DNA of 64,000 nt from Endozoicomonas sp. NE40 (GTDB lineage: Bacteria; Pseudomonadota; Gammaproteobacteria; Pseudomonadales; Endozoicomonadaceae), in assembly GCF_040549045.1 (NCBI RefSeq), contig NZ_JBEWTB010000002.1:3310001-3374000 (forward strand), read 5' to 3'. The notes beneath the pieces were generated by a model, which saw only the letters and a program-made list of their open reading frames with translations, did not search any database and was not told the origin of the DNA. Made by a program: the position numbers and the translations under genes. Every line of letters begins with the position of its first letter. Position 1 is the first letter of the stretch. Shown piece by piece: positions 1 through 10,527 of the stretch.

Positions 1-2315
<2,315 letters not shown>

Positions 2316-2331
2316 ATAACGCCAAAGCGAT

Positions 2332-2347
2332 CTGGTTAACTAACCAG
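2332..2347 (+). other. Short stem-loop in the 23S-5S spacer
   Basis: CTGGTTA and TAACCAG form a perfect 7-bp stem with a 2-base loop, 17 bases past the 23S end. Such spacer hairpins are usually part of the processed rRNA precursor. Whether RNase III or RNase E uses this one cannot be told from sequence. Confidence 0.4.
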
Positions 2348-2432
2348 AGCCATACGCTAGAGAGTGTAAAGCAAGAAAGCTTAAAGAATTTGGATTCCGG
2401 ATGGACGTTGAAAGACGGACATCAACCAGTTT

Positions 2433-2551
2433 TGCCTGGTGACCATAGAGTGTTGGAACCACCCGATCCCATCCCGAACTCGGAAGTGAAACGATACATC
2501 GCCGATGGTAGTGTGGGGATTCCCCATGTGAGAGTAGGTCATCGCCAGGCA
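2433..2551 (+). rRNA. rrf: 5S ribosomal RNA
   Basis: About 119 nt starting TGCCTGGTGACC and ending ATCGCCAGGCA. The two ends pair to form helix I of 5S rRNA. The internal CCCGATCCCATCCCGAACTC block and the GGTAGTGTGGGG region are the classic conserved 5S segments. It lies about 118 nt after the 23S end in the normal rRNA operon order, with a terminator directly after it. No tRNA gene is seen in the spacer or downstream. Confidence 0.96.
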
Positions 2552-2560
2552 CATATTTAG

Positions 2561-2593
2561 AAAAGCCCGATAGAGCAATCTGTCGGGCTTTTT
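2561..2593 (+). terminator. Rho-independent terminator of the rRNA operon
   Basis: AAAAGCCCGA and TCGGGCTTTTT form a GC-rich stem around a short loop, with a T run at the 3' side. It sits 10 nt after the 5S gene and closes the rRNA transcript. Confidence 0.9.
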
Positions 2594-2712
2594 GCTGTAT
2601 GCGGAAAATAAAAATTGAACACAGTCGTATACAACAATAAAAACGGAGAAAAGCTACACTAACATTCAATTCACGGTTTGTGTTGTTTTCCATTAGCTTT
2701 GGGAGATAGAAA

Positions 2713-3405
2713 ATGGCTGCGTCCAAAGTTCTGATAATCACTGGTGGTTCCAGTGGGATAGGGGCAGAAACCGCCCGTCATATTGTCGAGGCTGGCTGGC
2801 AAGTTGTTATCGCTGGGCGTCGGATGGAAGCATTGAAGGCATTAAGCGGCGAGCTGGGTGGGAGCGAAAAAGCTTACCCTGTCGTCTGTGATGTAACTTC
2901 TTGGGAAGACCAGCAGAAGCTGGTCAGCGAGTCTTTAGAGCACTTTGGCAGAATAGATGCTGTTTTTGCCAACGCTGGTATTGGAGGCACTCCCGGAGGT
3001 TTCAGTGGTGCCGACCCTTTGCAATGGCGGGATCTGCTTCTGACTAACGTGTATGGTGTCGGATTGACCCTGAGAGCCAGTCTGGAAGAAATCAAAAAAA
3101 GAAAAGGCCATGTGGTCATCATGAGCTCCGCTGCTGGACGTCTGCATTTGTCAGGCTCCATGTACGGGGCGAGCAAGTGGGCTGTCACTGCCATTGGTTA
3201 CAACCTGCGGGAAGAGCTGAAGGACACTGGCGTAAGAACCACCATTATTGAGCCGGGCGTTGTTGATACGCCGTTTTTTGATGAAGCTAAACCACACGGT
3301 TTGAGGGCTGAAGATATTGCCCGCACTGTCGTGTTCGCACTGTCTCAGCCTGACGGTATGAACCTGCATGAAATGACGATTTACCCGACCAGCAGCGCTT
3401 TCTGA
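2713..3405 (+). CDS. Short-chain dehydrogenase/reductase (SDR family)
   Basis: A 230-residue classical SDR, a cytosolic NAD(P)-dependent oxidoreductase on a Rossmann fold. The N-terminal TGGSSGIG is the cofactor-binding glycine motif. NAGIG near residue 90 is the NAG structural motif. A Ser in MSSAAG and the YGASK segment (Tyr-x-x-x-Lys) supply the catalytic triad. The GRR after the second strand favours NADP(H), which is inference. Length matches the 230-250 residue norm. Substrate cannot be assigned; the closest general type is the YdfG/3-hydroxy acid dehydrogenase-like group. The ATG follows GGGAGATAGAAA, a good ribosome-binding site. It stands alone between the rRNA terminator and the convergent ilvA. 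Confidence 0.9.
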   Translation: MAASKVLIITGGSSGIGAETARHIVEAGWQVVIAGRRMEALKALSGELGGSEKAYPVVCDVTSWEDQQKLVSESLEHFGRIDAVFANAGIGGTPGGFSGADPLQWRDLLLTNVYGVGLTLRASLEEIKKRKGHVVIMSSAAGRLHLSGSMYGASKWAVTAIGYNLREELKDTGVRTTIIEPGVVDTPFFDEAKPHGLRAEDIARTVVFALSQPDGMNLHEMTIYPTSSAF

Positions 3406-3410
3406 GAGTC

Positions 3411-3428
3411 GGGAGTCGTAAGACTCCC
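3411..3428. terminator. Hairpin between SDR gene and convergent ilvA
   Basis: GGGAGTC-gtaa-GACTCCC is a perfect 7-bp stem with a tetraloop, starting six bases after the SDR stop. Neither side carries a clear T run. It may be a weak bidirectional terminator or a 3' mRNA-stabilising hairpin. Confidence 0.5.
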
Positions 3429-3451
3429 GTCGTCAGGAATAAGAAAAACCA

Positions 3452-4966
3452 TTAACCAAGAAATGCTTTGTAAGCCTTGTTACTGGTTTCTTCGCAATAG
3501 TGGTAGCCAATTTCATCGAGAAAACCATTAAGATGAACCCGATCCTCTGCTGGAACATTAAGACCAACGGCAACACGCCCATAGGCTGCACCGTGATTTC
3601 GATAATGGAACATGCTGATGTTCCAGCGTTTACCCAGTTTGTTCAGGAAATTGAGTAAAGCACCTGGCCGTTCGGGGAATTCAAAGCAATAAACCACTTC
3701 ATTGTCTACGGCACTGCTGTGTCCACCCACCATGTGGCGAACGTGCAGTTTTGCCATTTCGTTGTCGGTGAGGTTTTCTACCGGATAACCTTTGTCGCGT
3801 AACTCGTTGATCAGGTTGTCGATGGGCATCTGGTCCGGATGCACCTGAACACCGACAAAAATGCTGGCGTTTACAGGGTCGTGGTAGCGGTAGTTGAATT
3901 CAGTGACGTTACGTTTGCCCAGTGTTTCGCAGAAGGTTTTAAAACTACCGGGGCGTTCAGGAATGGTGACTGAGATAATCGCCTCACGCTTTTCACCCAG
4001 TTCCGCCCGTTCAGAAACATAGCGAAGACGGTCAAAGTTAACATTGGCACCCGAGTCTATTGCCATCAATGTTTGCTGTTGAACTCTTTCCCGCTCAACA
4101 AATTTCTTCAGACCCGCAACCGCCGTTGCCCCGGCGGTTTCACAGATAGACCGGGTGTCATCGAAGATGTCTTTTATGGCTGCACAGATTTCATCTGCAC
4201 TAACGGTAATGACTTCATCAATATACTCCCTGCAAAGCTTGAAGGTTTCCTCACCAATTTGTGCCACGGCAATGCCATCTGCAAAGATGCCTACGTGGGG
4301 GAGAACTACACGTTCGCCAGCGTCTAATGCCGCTTTCAGACAGGCGGACTCTTCGTATTCAACACCAATCACCTTAATGTCCGGGCGGAGATACTTGATG
4401 TAGGTAGCGATACCGGCAGCCAGTCCGCCTCCGCCGACAGGAACAAAAACAGCATCCAGCGGTCCGGTATGCTGGCGGAGTATTTCCATACCGATCGTTC
4501 CCTGTCCGGCAATGGTATCAGGGTCATCGTAAGGGTGGATAAAGGTGTAGCCATGCTGCTCAACCAGTTCCAGGGCATGTTTCAGTGCCTGGTCAAAGGC
4601 GTCTCCATGCAGAATAACGCTGGCGCCTCTGGCTTTACACGACCGAACCTTTATTTCCGGTGTGGTGGTGGGCATAACAATAATGGCTTCAATGCCCAGT
4701 TTTTTTGCTGCAAGCGCTACGCCCTGGGCATGATTGCCTGCTGAAGCGGCAATCACACCACGGCTTTTCTGCTCCTCATTGAGCTGGGCAATTTTGTTAT
4801 AGGCACCACGAATTTTGAAAGAAAATACGGGCTGAAGGTCTTCCCGTTTGAGAAGAATGTTATTGCCCAGACGTTCGCTCAGGAAGGGAGCTGGATCGAC
4901 AGGTGTTTCTACCGCGACATCATAGACCCTGGCTTCCAGAATCTTTCTTATATAGTGGTGAGGCAT
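3452..4966 (-). CDS. ilvA: Threonine ammonia-lyase, biosynthetic (threonine deaminase)
   Basis: A 504-residue PLP enzyme converting L-threonine to 2-oxobutanoate and ammonia, the committed step to isoleucine. The catalytic domain (about 1-320) has the PLP lysine in FSFKIRGAYN (Lys51), the substrate loop SAGNHAQG and the phosphate-binding GGGGLAAG. Two ACT-like regulatory domains follow (about 330-410 and 425-504), the hallmark of the long feedback-inhibited IlvA rather than the short catabolic TdcB; isoleucine inhibition and valine activation are expected from the family. Length matches E. coli IlvA (514). It is divergent from rpiA, an arrangement common in gammaproteobacteria, and not linked to ilvD at 54 kb. 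Confidence 0.97.
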   Translation of the reverse strand: MPHHYIRKILEARVYDVAVETPVDPAPFLSERLGNNILLKREDLQPVFSFKIRGAYNKIAQLNEEQKSRGVIAASAGNHAQGVALAAKKLGIEAIIVMPTTTPEIKVRSCKARGASVILHGDAFDQALKHALELVEQHGYTFIHPYDDPDTIAGQGTIGMEILRQHTGPLDAVFVPVGGGGLAAGIATYIKYLRPDIKVIGVEYEESACLKAALDAGERVVLPHVGIFADGIAVAQIGEETFKLCREYIDEVITVSADEICAAIKDIFDDTRSICETAGATAVAGLKKFVERERVQQQTLMAIDSGANVNFDRLRYVSERAELGEKREAIISVTIPERPGSFKTFCETLGKRNVTEFNYRYHDPVNASIFVGVQVHPDQMPIDNLINELRDKGYPVENLTDNEMAKLHVRHMVGGHSSAVDNEVVYCFEFPERPGALLNFLNKLGKRWNISMFHYRNHGAAYGRVAVGLNVPAEDRVHLNGFLDEIGYHYCEETSNKAYKAFLG

Positions 4967-5048
4967 TTTGTTCTGCTATTTATACTGACTTTTTTTGGAT
5001 TTTCATTAGTTTTGGGCATTCTAAAGGAAATCGGTCAGAGTTGAGTAG

Positions 5049-5054
5049 TATAAT
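5049..5054 (+). promoter_or_regulatory. Candidate -10 box for rpiA
   Basis: A perfect TATAAT lies 40 bases before the rpiA start, in the ilvA-rpiA divergent gap. No convincing -35 hexamer is visible at 16-18 bp spacing, so the promoter may be activator-dependent. Confidence 0.45.
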
Positions 5055-5093
5055 TCTTGTTTTCCCCGTGTCTCATGCTGTTAAGGTAACGTA

Positions 5094-5765
5094 ATGACTC
5101 AGGACGAACTGAAAAAAGCAACGGCTGAAGCCGCTCTGGAACGTATTCTTCCACATCTGGAAGATGACATGATCATCGGTATCGGTACAGGTTCCACCGC
5201 TAACTTCTTTATTGATGCCCTGGCTGAGCATAAGGCGAAGTTTGATGGTTGCGTGGCCAGCTCTGAAGCGTCTGCAGACCGCCTGAAAGGTCACGGAATC
5301 CCCGTTTACGATCTGAACAGTGTTTCCAGCCTGCGCTTTTACATCGACGGTGCTGATGAAACCAATGAACACCTGCACCTGATCAAAGGTGGTGGCGCTG
5401 CCCTGACCCGTGAAAAAATTGTGGCAGCTGTAGCGGATGAATTTATTTGTATTGCTGATGGCAGCAAGAAAGTGGCTGTGTTGGGTCAGTTCCCACTGCC
5501 CGTTGAAGTGATTCCAATGGCCCGCAGTTATGTTGCCCGTGAACTGGTTAAGCTGGGTGGTGATCCGGTTTATCGCGAAGGTGTAGTGACTGACAATGGT
5601 AATGTCATTCTGGATGTCTGGAATATGCAAATTACCGATGCGGTTGCTACTGAAGAGAAAATCAACCAGATCGTAGGTGTGGTCACTAACGGCTTATTTG
5701 CTGCCCGACCAGCCAATGTGCTGTTGCTGGGTACTGAAGACGGCGTGAAAACCATCACTGCCTGA
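5094..5765 (+). CDS. rpiA: Ribose-5-phosphate isomerase A
   Basis: A 223-residue cytosolic enzyme interconverting ribose 5-phosphate and ribulose 5-phosphate in the non-oxidative pentose phosphate pathway. Seen in order: GIGTGSTANFF (phosphate-binding loop, about residue 29), the ASSEASADRL segment, the DGADE motif (catalytic Asp residues, about 84-88) and the KGGGAALTREK block with the catalytic Glu/Lys. Length equals the family norm (E. coli 219). It is a monocistronic unit, closed by a strong terminator 20 bases after the stop. Confidence 0.98.
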   Translation: MTQDELKKATAEAALERILPHLEDDMIIGIGTGSTANFFIDALAEHKAKFDGCVASSEASADRLKGHGIPVYDLNSVSSLRFYIDGADETNEHLHLIKGGGAALTREKIVAAVADEFICIADGSKKVAVLGQFPLPVEVIPMARSYVARELVKLGGDPVYREGVVTDNGNVILDVWNMQITDAVATEEKINQIVGVVTNGLFAARPANVLLLGTEDGVKTITA

Positions 5766-5784
5766 TCATTACTGTCTGATTATT

Positions 5785-5813
5785 AAAAACGGCCGGTTGA
5801 ACCGGCCGTTTTT
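5785..5813. terminator. Bidirectional rho-independent terminator after rpiA
   Basis: An AAAAACGGCCGGTT arm, a GA loop and its perfect complement ending in TTTTT make a 13-14 bp stem with A and T tails on both sides. It can stop rpiA transcripts and also those of the small minus-strand gene that ends just downstream. Confidence 0.92.
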
Positions 5814-5840
5814 AATAAACCTGGTTTCATCATTCTGATA

Positions 5841-5966
5841 TCAGTAAAGACTGGCAAAGAAAAAATGTAAGGCTGTGATAATGCTGCCAAATGATATGGT
5901 CAGCAGGACAAGTTCGCTGAACTTCAGCTTGTAGTCATAATTATTTTCATCCCTCTCCATTTCCAT
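5841..5966 (-). CDS. Membrane mini-protein, 41 residues, function unknown
   Basis: An intact 41-codon frame starting MEMERDENNYDYKLK and ending FFFASLY. The first 15 residues are charged. The remaining 26 are one hydrophobic stretch, so a single transmembrane helix, probably N-in, is likely. A good Shine-Dalgarno (GAGGGAGC) lies 7 bases before the ATG on the minus strand. It ends about 28 bases from the rpiA terminator, which can serve it too. A second ATG two codons in is a possible start. I do not recognise a family. The size and layout resemble single-helix regulators of membrane complexes, but that is only analogy. Confidence 0.6.
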   Translation of the reverse strand: MEMERDENNYDYKLKFSELVLLTISFGSIITALHFFFASLY

Positions 5967-6191
5967 AGTACAGCTCCCTCTATGACAGGCTTTTTCTGGT
6001 GTTACTATTCTTTCCCAGAGCCAGTTGATTCAGTTTTTTCCTTTTATATCCTCAAGTTTAAAGCGGTTACTAATATTGATCCTTGCTACATTGGTCGGAA
6101 ATTCGACTTATGTCTTATAAAAAGCATGAGCAAGAGAAATTGCCCATCCACTCAGGGAATAGAAAAAAATCATGGAAAAAGCAGCACATAG

Positions 6192-6220
6192 TTGCTGATC
6201 TGGTTGTAAAAAATTATTAA
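6192..6220 (+). promoter_or_regulatory. Candidate sigma-70 promoter of the liv operon
   Basis: TTGCTG (6192) and TATTAA (6215) are separated by 17 bp, about 75 bases before the livK ATG. Both hexamers match consensus in 4 of 6 positions. The stretch from 5967 to 6190 holds no gene I can support. Confidence 0.4.
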
Positions 6221-6294
6221 TATAGCGAGTGGTAAGCACCAGGGATTTTAAAATAACAAGTCGAAACCATCCTTTAGGAAAGGGCGTCAACACA

Positions 6295-7416
6295 ATGAAG
6301 AATAATAAAAAAACATTATTGAGCCTTACGGCATCCATGCTTCTGGCTGGAGGCATGGGTATGGCTCAGGCTGCCGATACCATCAAAATTGCTCTGGCGG
6401 GTCCTGTAACAGGCCCTGTTGCACAGTATGGGGATATGCAGTTTACCGGTGCCAAAATGGCGATCGAGCAGATCAATAAAGCAGGCGGAGTCAATGGCAA
6501 GCAACTGGAAGCCATGGTTTTCGACGACGCCTGTGATCCTAAGCAGGCCGTAGCTGTGGCGAACAGAATTGCTAACCAAAGGGTTCGGTTTGTTGTTGGT
6601 CACCTCTGTTCCTCCTCTACTCAGCCTGCTTCCGATGTTTACGAAGATGAAGGCATTCTGATGATTACTGCGGCTTCAACCAGCCCGGAAATTACCAGCC
6701 GTGGTTATAAGATGATTTTCCGAACTATTGGCCTGGACAGTTTGCAGGGGCCAACCGCAGGCAAATATATCGTTGAAAAAATCAAGCCAAAGAAAATGGC
6801 AGTGGTTCATGACAAACAGCAATACGGCGAAGGCATTGCCAGAGCGGTCAAGGATGTTGTGGAAAAGGCAGGTATTAATGTGGCGGTATTTGAAGGTGTC
6901 ACTTCCGGTGACAAAGACTTCTCTGCGCTCATTGCCAAACTGAAAAGAGAAAATGTCGAGTTTGTTTATTATGGCGGCTACCACCCAGAACTGGGTTTGA
7001 TCTTACGACAAAGCGCCGAGAAGGGTTTAAAGGTACCGTTTATGGGGCCTGAAGGCGTGGGTAATAAAGATATATCTGCTATTGCCGGTGAAGCTTCAGA
7101 AGGCTTACTGGTCACCCTGCCAAAGAGTTTCGACCAGGACCCGGCCAATGCGAAACTGGTTGAAGCCATCAAGGCAAAAGGCGATGACGCATCGGGTCCC
7201 TTTGTTTTCCCGGCTTACTCTGCGGTACAGGTGATGGCAGACAGCATGAAGATGGTTAAGAATGAAGACCCTGAAGAGGTAGCGGAAGTGCTGCGCAGGA
7301 ATGTTTTTGCGACACCAACCGGACAGCTGACCTTCGATGGCAAGGGCGATCTCAAGGACTTCAGCTTTGTCGTGTATAAGTGGCATGCCGATGGCACCAA
7401 AACGGCGCTGGATTGA
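6295..7416 (+). CDS. livK: Branched-chain amino acid ABC transporter, periplasmic binding protein
   Basis: A 373-residue type 1 periplasmic binding protein of the LivJ/LivK family, which captures Leu/Ile/Val and delivers it to LivHMGF. The chosen ATG (MKNNKKTLLSLTASML) gives a clean signal peptide ending AQAADT; a GTG 66 bases upstream would put extra residues before it. A purine-rich AGGAAAGG lies 11 bases before the ATG. The DDACDPKQAVAVANRI segment and the paired HLCSSSTQP cysteine are typical of LivJ/LivK. A stem-loop follows before livH, as in E. coli, where the binding protein is made in excess. Exact amino acid specificity cannot be read. Confidence 0.95.
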   Translation: MKNNKKTLLSLTASMLLAGGMGMAQAADTIKIALAGPVTGPVAQYGDMQFTGAKMAIEQINKAGGVNGKQLEAMVFDDACDPKQAVAVANRIANQRVRFVVGHLCSSSTQPASDVYEDEGILMITAASTSPEITSRGYKMIFRTIGLDSLQGPTAGKYIVEKIKPKKMAVVHDKQQYGEGIARAVKDVVEKAGINVAVFEGVTSGDKDFSALIAKLKRENVEFVYYGGYHPELGLILRQSAEKGLKVPFMGPEGVGNKDISAIAGEASEGLLVTLPKSFDQDPANAKLVEAIKAKGDDASGPFVFPAYSAVQVMADSMKMVKNEDPEEVAEVLRRNVFATPTGQLTFDGKGDLKDFSFVVYKWHADGTKTALD

Positions 7417-7470
7417 TTGTCTTATACAAACTTAAGACATTTGTTGTCTAATAAAAATAAGAAGTACAGG

Positions 7471-7502
7471 GCCTGACTGAACGACGCTCGTCGTTGTCAG
7501 GC
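7471..7502 (+). other. Intercistronic stem-loop between livK and livH
   Basis: GCCTGAC (7471-7477) pairs with GTCAGGC (7496-7502), and an inner ACGAC/GTCGT pair extends the stem. It precedes the livH ribosome-binding site without a long T run. A 3'-end protecting or attenuating hairpin would explain higher binding-protein than permease output; this is inference. Confidence 0.55.
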
Positions 7503-7517
7503 TCTGGGGATTCTACT

Positions 7518-8444
7518 ATGACAGACTCTCTTTACTATTTTATTCAGCAACTCCTCAATGGATTGACGGTTGGCAGCACCTACGCCCTGATCGCCATAGG
7601 CTACACGATGGTCTATGGCATTATTGGCATGATCAATTTTGCGCATGGCGAAATCTACATGATTGGCAGTTACATTGCCTTCATTGTATTAGCGGCACTG
7701 GCCATGATGGGAATTGACAGTGTCGTTTTAATGCTGGCTGGCGCTTTTATTATCAGCATTATCATCACCAGTACTTACGGCTTTGCTGTTGAACGGGTGG
7801 CTTATCGTCCTTTGAGAAACAGCAACCGCCTGATAGCCCTGATCTCCGCCATAGGCATGTCTATTTTTCTGCAAAATTATGTTCGTCTGGCGCAGGGCTC
7901 AAGGGATATTGCCATGCCTGGCCTGATCAATGGAGGCTGGGTTTTTGGACCTGAGGATGGCTTTAATGCCACCCTGTCGTATATGCAGGTGATTATTTTT
8001 ATGGTCACCTTTATTTCGATGACGGCTCTCACGCTGTTTATTTCCCGTTCGCGTATGGGCAGAGCCTGTCGTGCCTGTGCTGAAGACCTGGGTATGACCG
8101 GATTGCTGGGAATTAATACCAACCAGATTATTTCACTGACTTTTGTTATTGGAGCGGCACTGGCTGCTGTGGCAGGGGTTTTGTTGGGACTGTATTACGG
8201 TGTTGTGAATCCCTACATTGGCTTTATGGCCGGGTTGAAAGCGTTTACCGCTGCGGTGCTGGGGGGAATTGGCAGTATTCCCGGGGCTGTACTGGGTGGG
8301 TTGATTCTTGGGGTGACGGAGGCGATGACGGCAGGTTATTTCAGTACTGAATACAAAGACGCTGTTGCTTTCAGTCTGCTGGTCCTGATTCTGTTGTTCA
8401 GGCCCACAGGTATCCTTGGACGTCCGGAGGTTGAAAAAGTATGA
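7518..8444 (+). CDS. livH: Branched-chain amino acid ABC transporter permease LivH
   Basis: A 308-residue inner-membrane permease, the same length as E. coli LivH. The start is the ATG of MTDSLYYFIQQLLNG, 7 bases after CTGGGGA; the in-frame TTG 24 bases upstream lies inside the intercistronic hairpin and is unlikely. Features include LTVGSTYALIAIGYTMVYG, the FAHGE segment and the GLKAFTAAVLGGIGSIPGAVLGG coupling region typical of the family, spread over about eight hydrophobic segments. Its last four bases overlap livM (ATGA), showing translational coupling. Confidence 0.95.
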   Translation: MTDSLYYFIQQLLNGLTVGSTYALIAIGYTMVYGIIGMINFAHGEIYMIGSYIAFIVLAALAMMGIDSVVLMLAGAFIISIIITSTYGFAVERVAYRPLRNSNRLIALISAIGMSIFLQNYVRLAQGSRDIAMPGLINGGWVFGPEDGFNATLSYMQVIIFMVTFISMTALTLFISRSRMGRACRACAEDLGMTGLLGINTNQIISLTFVIGAALAAVAGVLLGLYYGVVNPYIGFMAGLKAFTAAVLGGIGSIPGAVLGGLILGVTEAMTAGYFSTEYKDAVAFSLLVLILLFRPTGILGRPEVEKV

Positions 8445-9760
8445 AAGCACTTCGATGGACTCCGGCCATTCTGTCATCAGTGGTTCTGGTGATTCTTGCC
8501 AGCCTTATGCTGGGTGTACGACTTCAGTCTGATGGTATGATTCTGCGGATTAAGGGGGTTGAATCATCCATCTATACGTCAATCGCCATAGCTACTGCTG
8601 TTGTTTTTATCTTTCAGCTGTTCAGGGACTGGCTGGATCATGGCCTTAAATCAGTAAAGCAGCGTTTGCCTGCTGTGCCGGTTCTGACGACCAAACCCGC
8701 TTATTTTGACTCTTATTACAAGAACGCCCGCAGGCTGGTGCTTTGTTTTGCCGTTGCCGCTTTATTTGTCTGGCCGTTTTATGCCTCAAGAGGCGCTGTT
8801 GACCTGGCTACCCTGACGTTAATTTATGTCATGCTGGGACTTGGGTTAAATGTCGTTGTTGGTCTGGCGGGTTTGCTGGATCTGGGGTATGTCGGATTTT
8901 ATGCGGTTGGGGCTTATGGTTACGCACTGCTGAATCAGTACTTTGGCGTGGACTTCTGGACCGGGCTATTAGCCGGTGGGCTTCTGGCGGCCTTCTTTGG
9001 TTTTATTCTTGGCTTCCCGGTTTTACGTCTGAGAGGGGATTATCTTGCCATCGTGACGCTGGGGTTTGGAGAGATTATCCGCATCCTGCTGAATAACTGG
9101 ACGGAATTGACCAATGGCCCTAATGGCATTTCCCAGATTCCCAAGCCCACACTGTTTGGTCTGGAGTTTAACCGACGTGCCAGAGAAGGCACGGCCTTCC
9201 ACGAGTTTTTTGGGATTGATTACAGCGGCGTATATAAAGTTATCTTCCTTTATATTCTTGCCCTGCTGCTGGTTCTGGCGACACTGTTTGTCATTAATCG
9301 CTTACTTCGAATGCCTATTGGCAGAGCCTGGGAAGCGTTAAGGGAGGATGATATAGCCTGCCGGTCACTGGGCCTGAATCCAACGGCGATCAAACTGTCT
9401 GCTTTTACCATCGGTGCTACTTTTGCTGGTTTTGCCGGAACCTTCTTTGCTGCACGACAGGGTTTTATTAGTCCTGAGTCGTTTACCTTTATTGAGTCAG
9501 CCATCATTCTCGCCATTGTTGTGCTTGGGGGCATGGGGTCTCAGCTGGGGGTGATTCTTGCTGCGGTGATTATGACGATGTTGCCGGAACTGGCTAGGGA
9601 GTTTCAGGAATACCGTATGCTGATGTTTGGCTTGATGATGGTATGCATGATGATCTGGCGGCCTGAAGGCTTATTGCCCATGAAGCGCCCCCAGATAACG
9701 TTAAAAACCAAGAATAAAGCCTCTGAAGGTCAGGTTGTCGAAGCAGGAGCATCCTCATGA
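8441..9760 (+). CDS. livM: Branched-chain amino acid ABC transporter permease LivM
   Basis: A 439-residue inner-membrane permease, partner of LivH. The N-terminal ~130 residues form the extra membrane region seen in long LivM proteins (DUF3382-type). The core starts near LTLIYVMLGLGLNVVVGLAGLLDLG and carries the GAYGYALL, RGDYLAIVTLGFGEI and coupling-loop segments (IILAIVVLGGMGSQLG). The tail (PQITLKTKNK) is polar and cytosolic. It overlaps livH and livG by four bases each, so H, M and G form one coupled unit. Confidence 0.95.
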   Translation: MKALRWTPAILSSVVLVILASLMLGVRLQSDGMILRIKGVESSIYTSIAIATAVVFIFQLFRDWLDHGLKSVKQRLPAVPVLTTKPAYFDSYYKNARRLVLCFAVAALFVWPFYASRGAVDLATLTLIYVMLGLGLNVVVGLAGLLDLGYVGFYAVGAYGYALLNQYFGVDFWTGLLAGGLLAAFFGFILGFPVLRLRGDYLAIVTLGFGEIIRILLNNWTELTNGPNGISQIPKPTLFGLEFNRRAREGTAFHEFFGIDYSGVYKVIFLYILALLLVLATLFVINRLLRMPIGRAWEALREDDIACRSLGLNPTAIKLSAFTIGATFAGFAGTFFAARQGFISPESFTFIESAIILAIVVLGGMGSQLGVILAAVIMTMLPELAREFQEYRMLMFGLMMVCMMIWRPEGLLPMKRPQITLKTKNKASEGQVVEAGASS

Positions 9761-10524
9761 GTGAATGGTTATTGGAAGCCGATGATTTGAGTATGCGCTT
9801 TGGCGGGTTGCTGGCCGTGGATCAGGTGGCGCTGAAAGTCCGCCCGGGAGAGATTGTTTCTATTATTGGGCCAAACGGTGCTGGTAAAACAACAGTATTT
9901 AATTGCCTGACAGGCTTTTATAAGCCAACAGGCGGTGTTGTCCAGTTTAAGGGTAAGGCCATTCATCAATTGCCGGGGTTTAAAATATCCCGTCTGGGAC
10001 TGGTTCGGACTTTTCAGAATGTCCGGTTGTTTAAATCGATGACTGTGCTGGAAAACCTTCTGGTGGCACAGCATCGGCACCTGAATACCAACCTGCTGTC
10101 CGGTCTGTTTAAAACACCGGCTTTTCGCCGTAGTGAGCGGAAGGCTCTGGAGCAGTCTGAATACTGGCTGGATAAGGTTGGGTTATCAGAGTTTGCCAAT
10201 CGGGAAGCGGGGAACCTGGCTTATGGTCAACAGCGGCGACTGGAAATAGCCCGTTGCATGGTCACCAGACCAGAGCTTCTTATGCTGGATGAACCGGCTG
10301 CCGGCCTGAACCCTAATGAGACCGCAGAATTGAATGAGCTGATTTCAGACCTCAGAGACCATCATAATGTCTCTGTGTTGCTGATTGAACATGATATGAA
10401 ACTGGTGATGGAGATTTCAGATCGTATATACGTGATTAATCAGGGGCGACCTCTGGCTTCCGGTGTTCCGGACAGGGTGCGAAGTCATCCGGAAGTGATC
10501 AAAGCTTATCTGGGGGAGTCCTGA
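9757..10524 (+). CDS. livG: Branched-chain amino acid ABC transporter ATP-binding protein LivG
   Basis: A 255-residue ABC ATPase on the cytosolic face. Walker A is GPNGAGKTT (about 39-47). The ABC signature is in the degenerate LAYGQQRRLEIAR form usual for LivG. Walker B is LLMLDEPAAGLNP, and the switch histidine is in LLIEHDM. The long insertion before the signature (RSERKALEQSEYWLDKVGL) is typical of LivG as against LivF. Length equals E. coli LivG (255). It starts inside the livM stop and is followed by livF after three bases. Confidence 0.96.
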   Translation: MSEWLLEADDLSMRFGGLLAVDQVALKVRPGEIVSIIGPNGAGKTTVFNCLTGFYKPTGGVVQFKGKAIHQLPGFKISRLGLVRTFQNVRLFKSMTVLENLLVAQHRHLNTNLLSGLFKTPAFRRSERKALEQSEYWLDKVGLSEFANREAGNLAYGQQRRLEIARCMVTRPELLMLDEPAAGLNPNETAELNELISDLRDHHNVSVLLIEHDMKLVMEISDRIYVINQGRPLASGVPDRVRSHPEVIKAYLGES

Positions 10525-10527
10525 ATC

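Noticed and set aside
5982..6191. 69-codon plus-strand frame before livK
   Set aside because: No ribosome-binding site, unremarkable composition, and it overlaps the promoter-side region of the minus-strand mini-protein and liv leader.
6229..6294. Longer livK start (GTG)
   Set aside because: It would place 22 charged residues before a standard signal peptide; the ATG at 6295 has a suitable purine tract.
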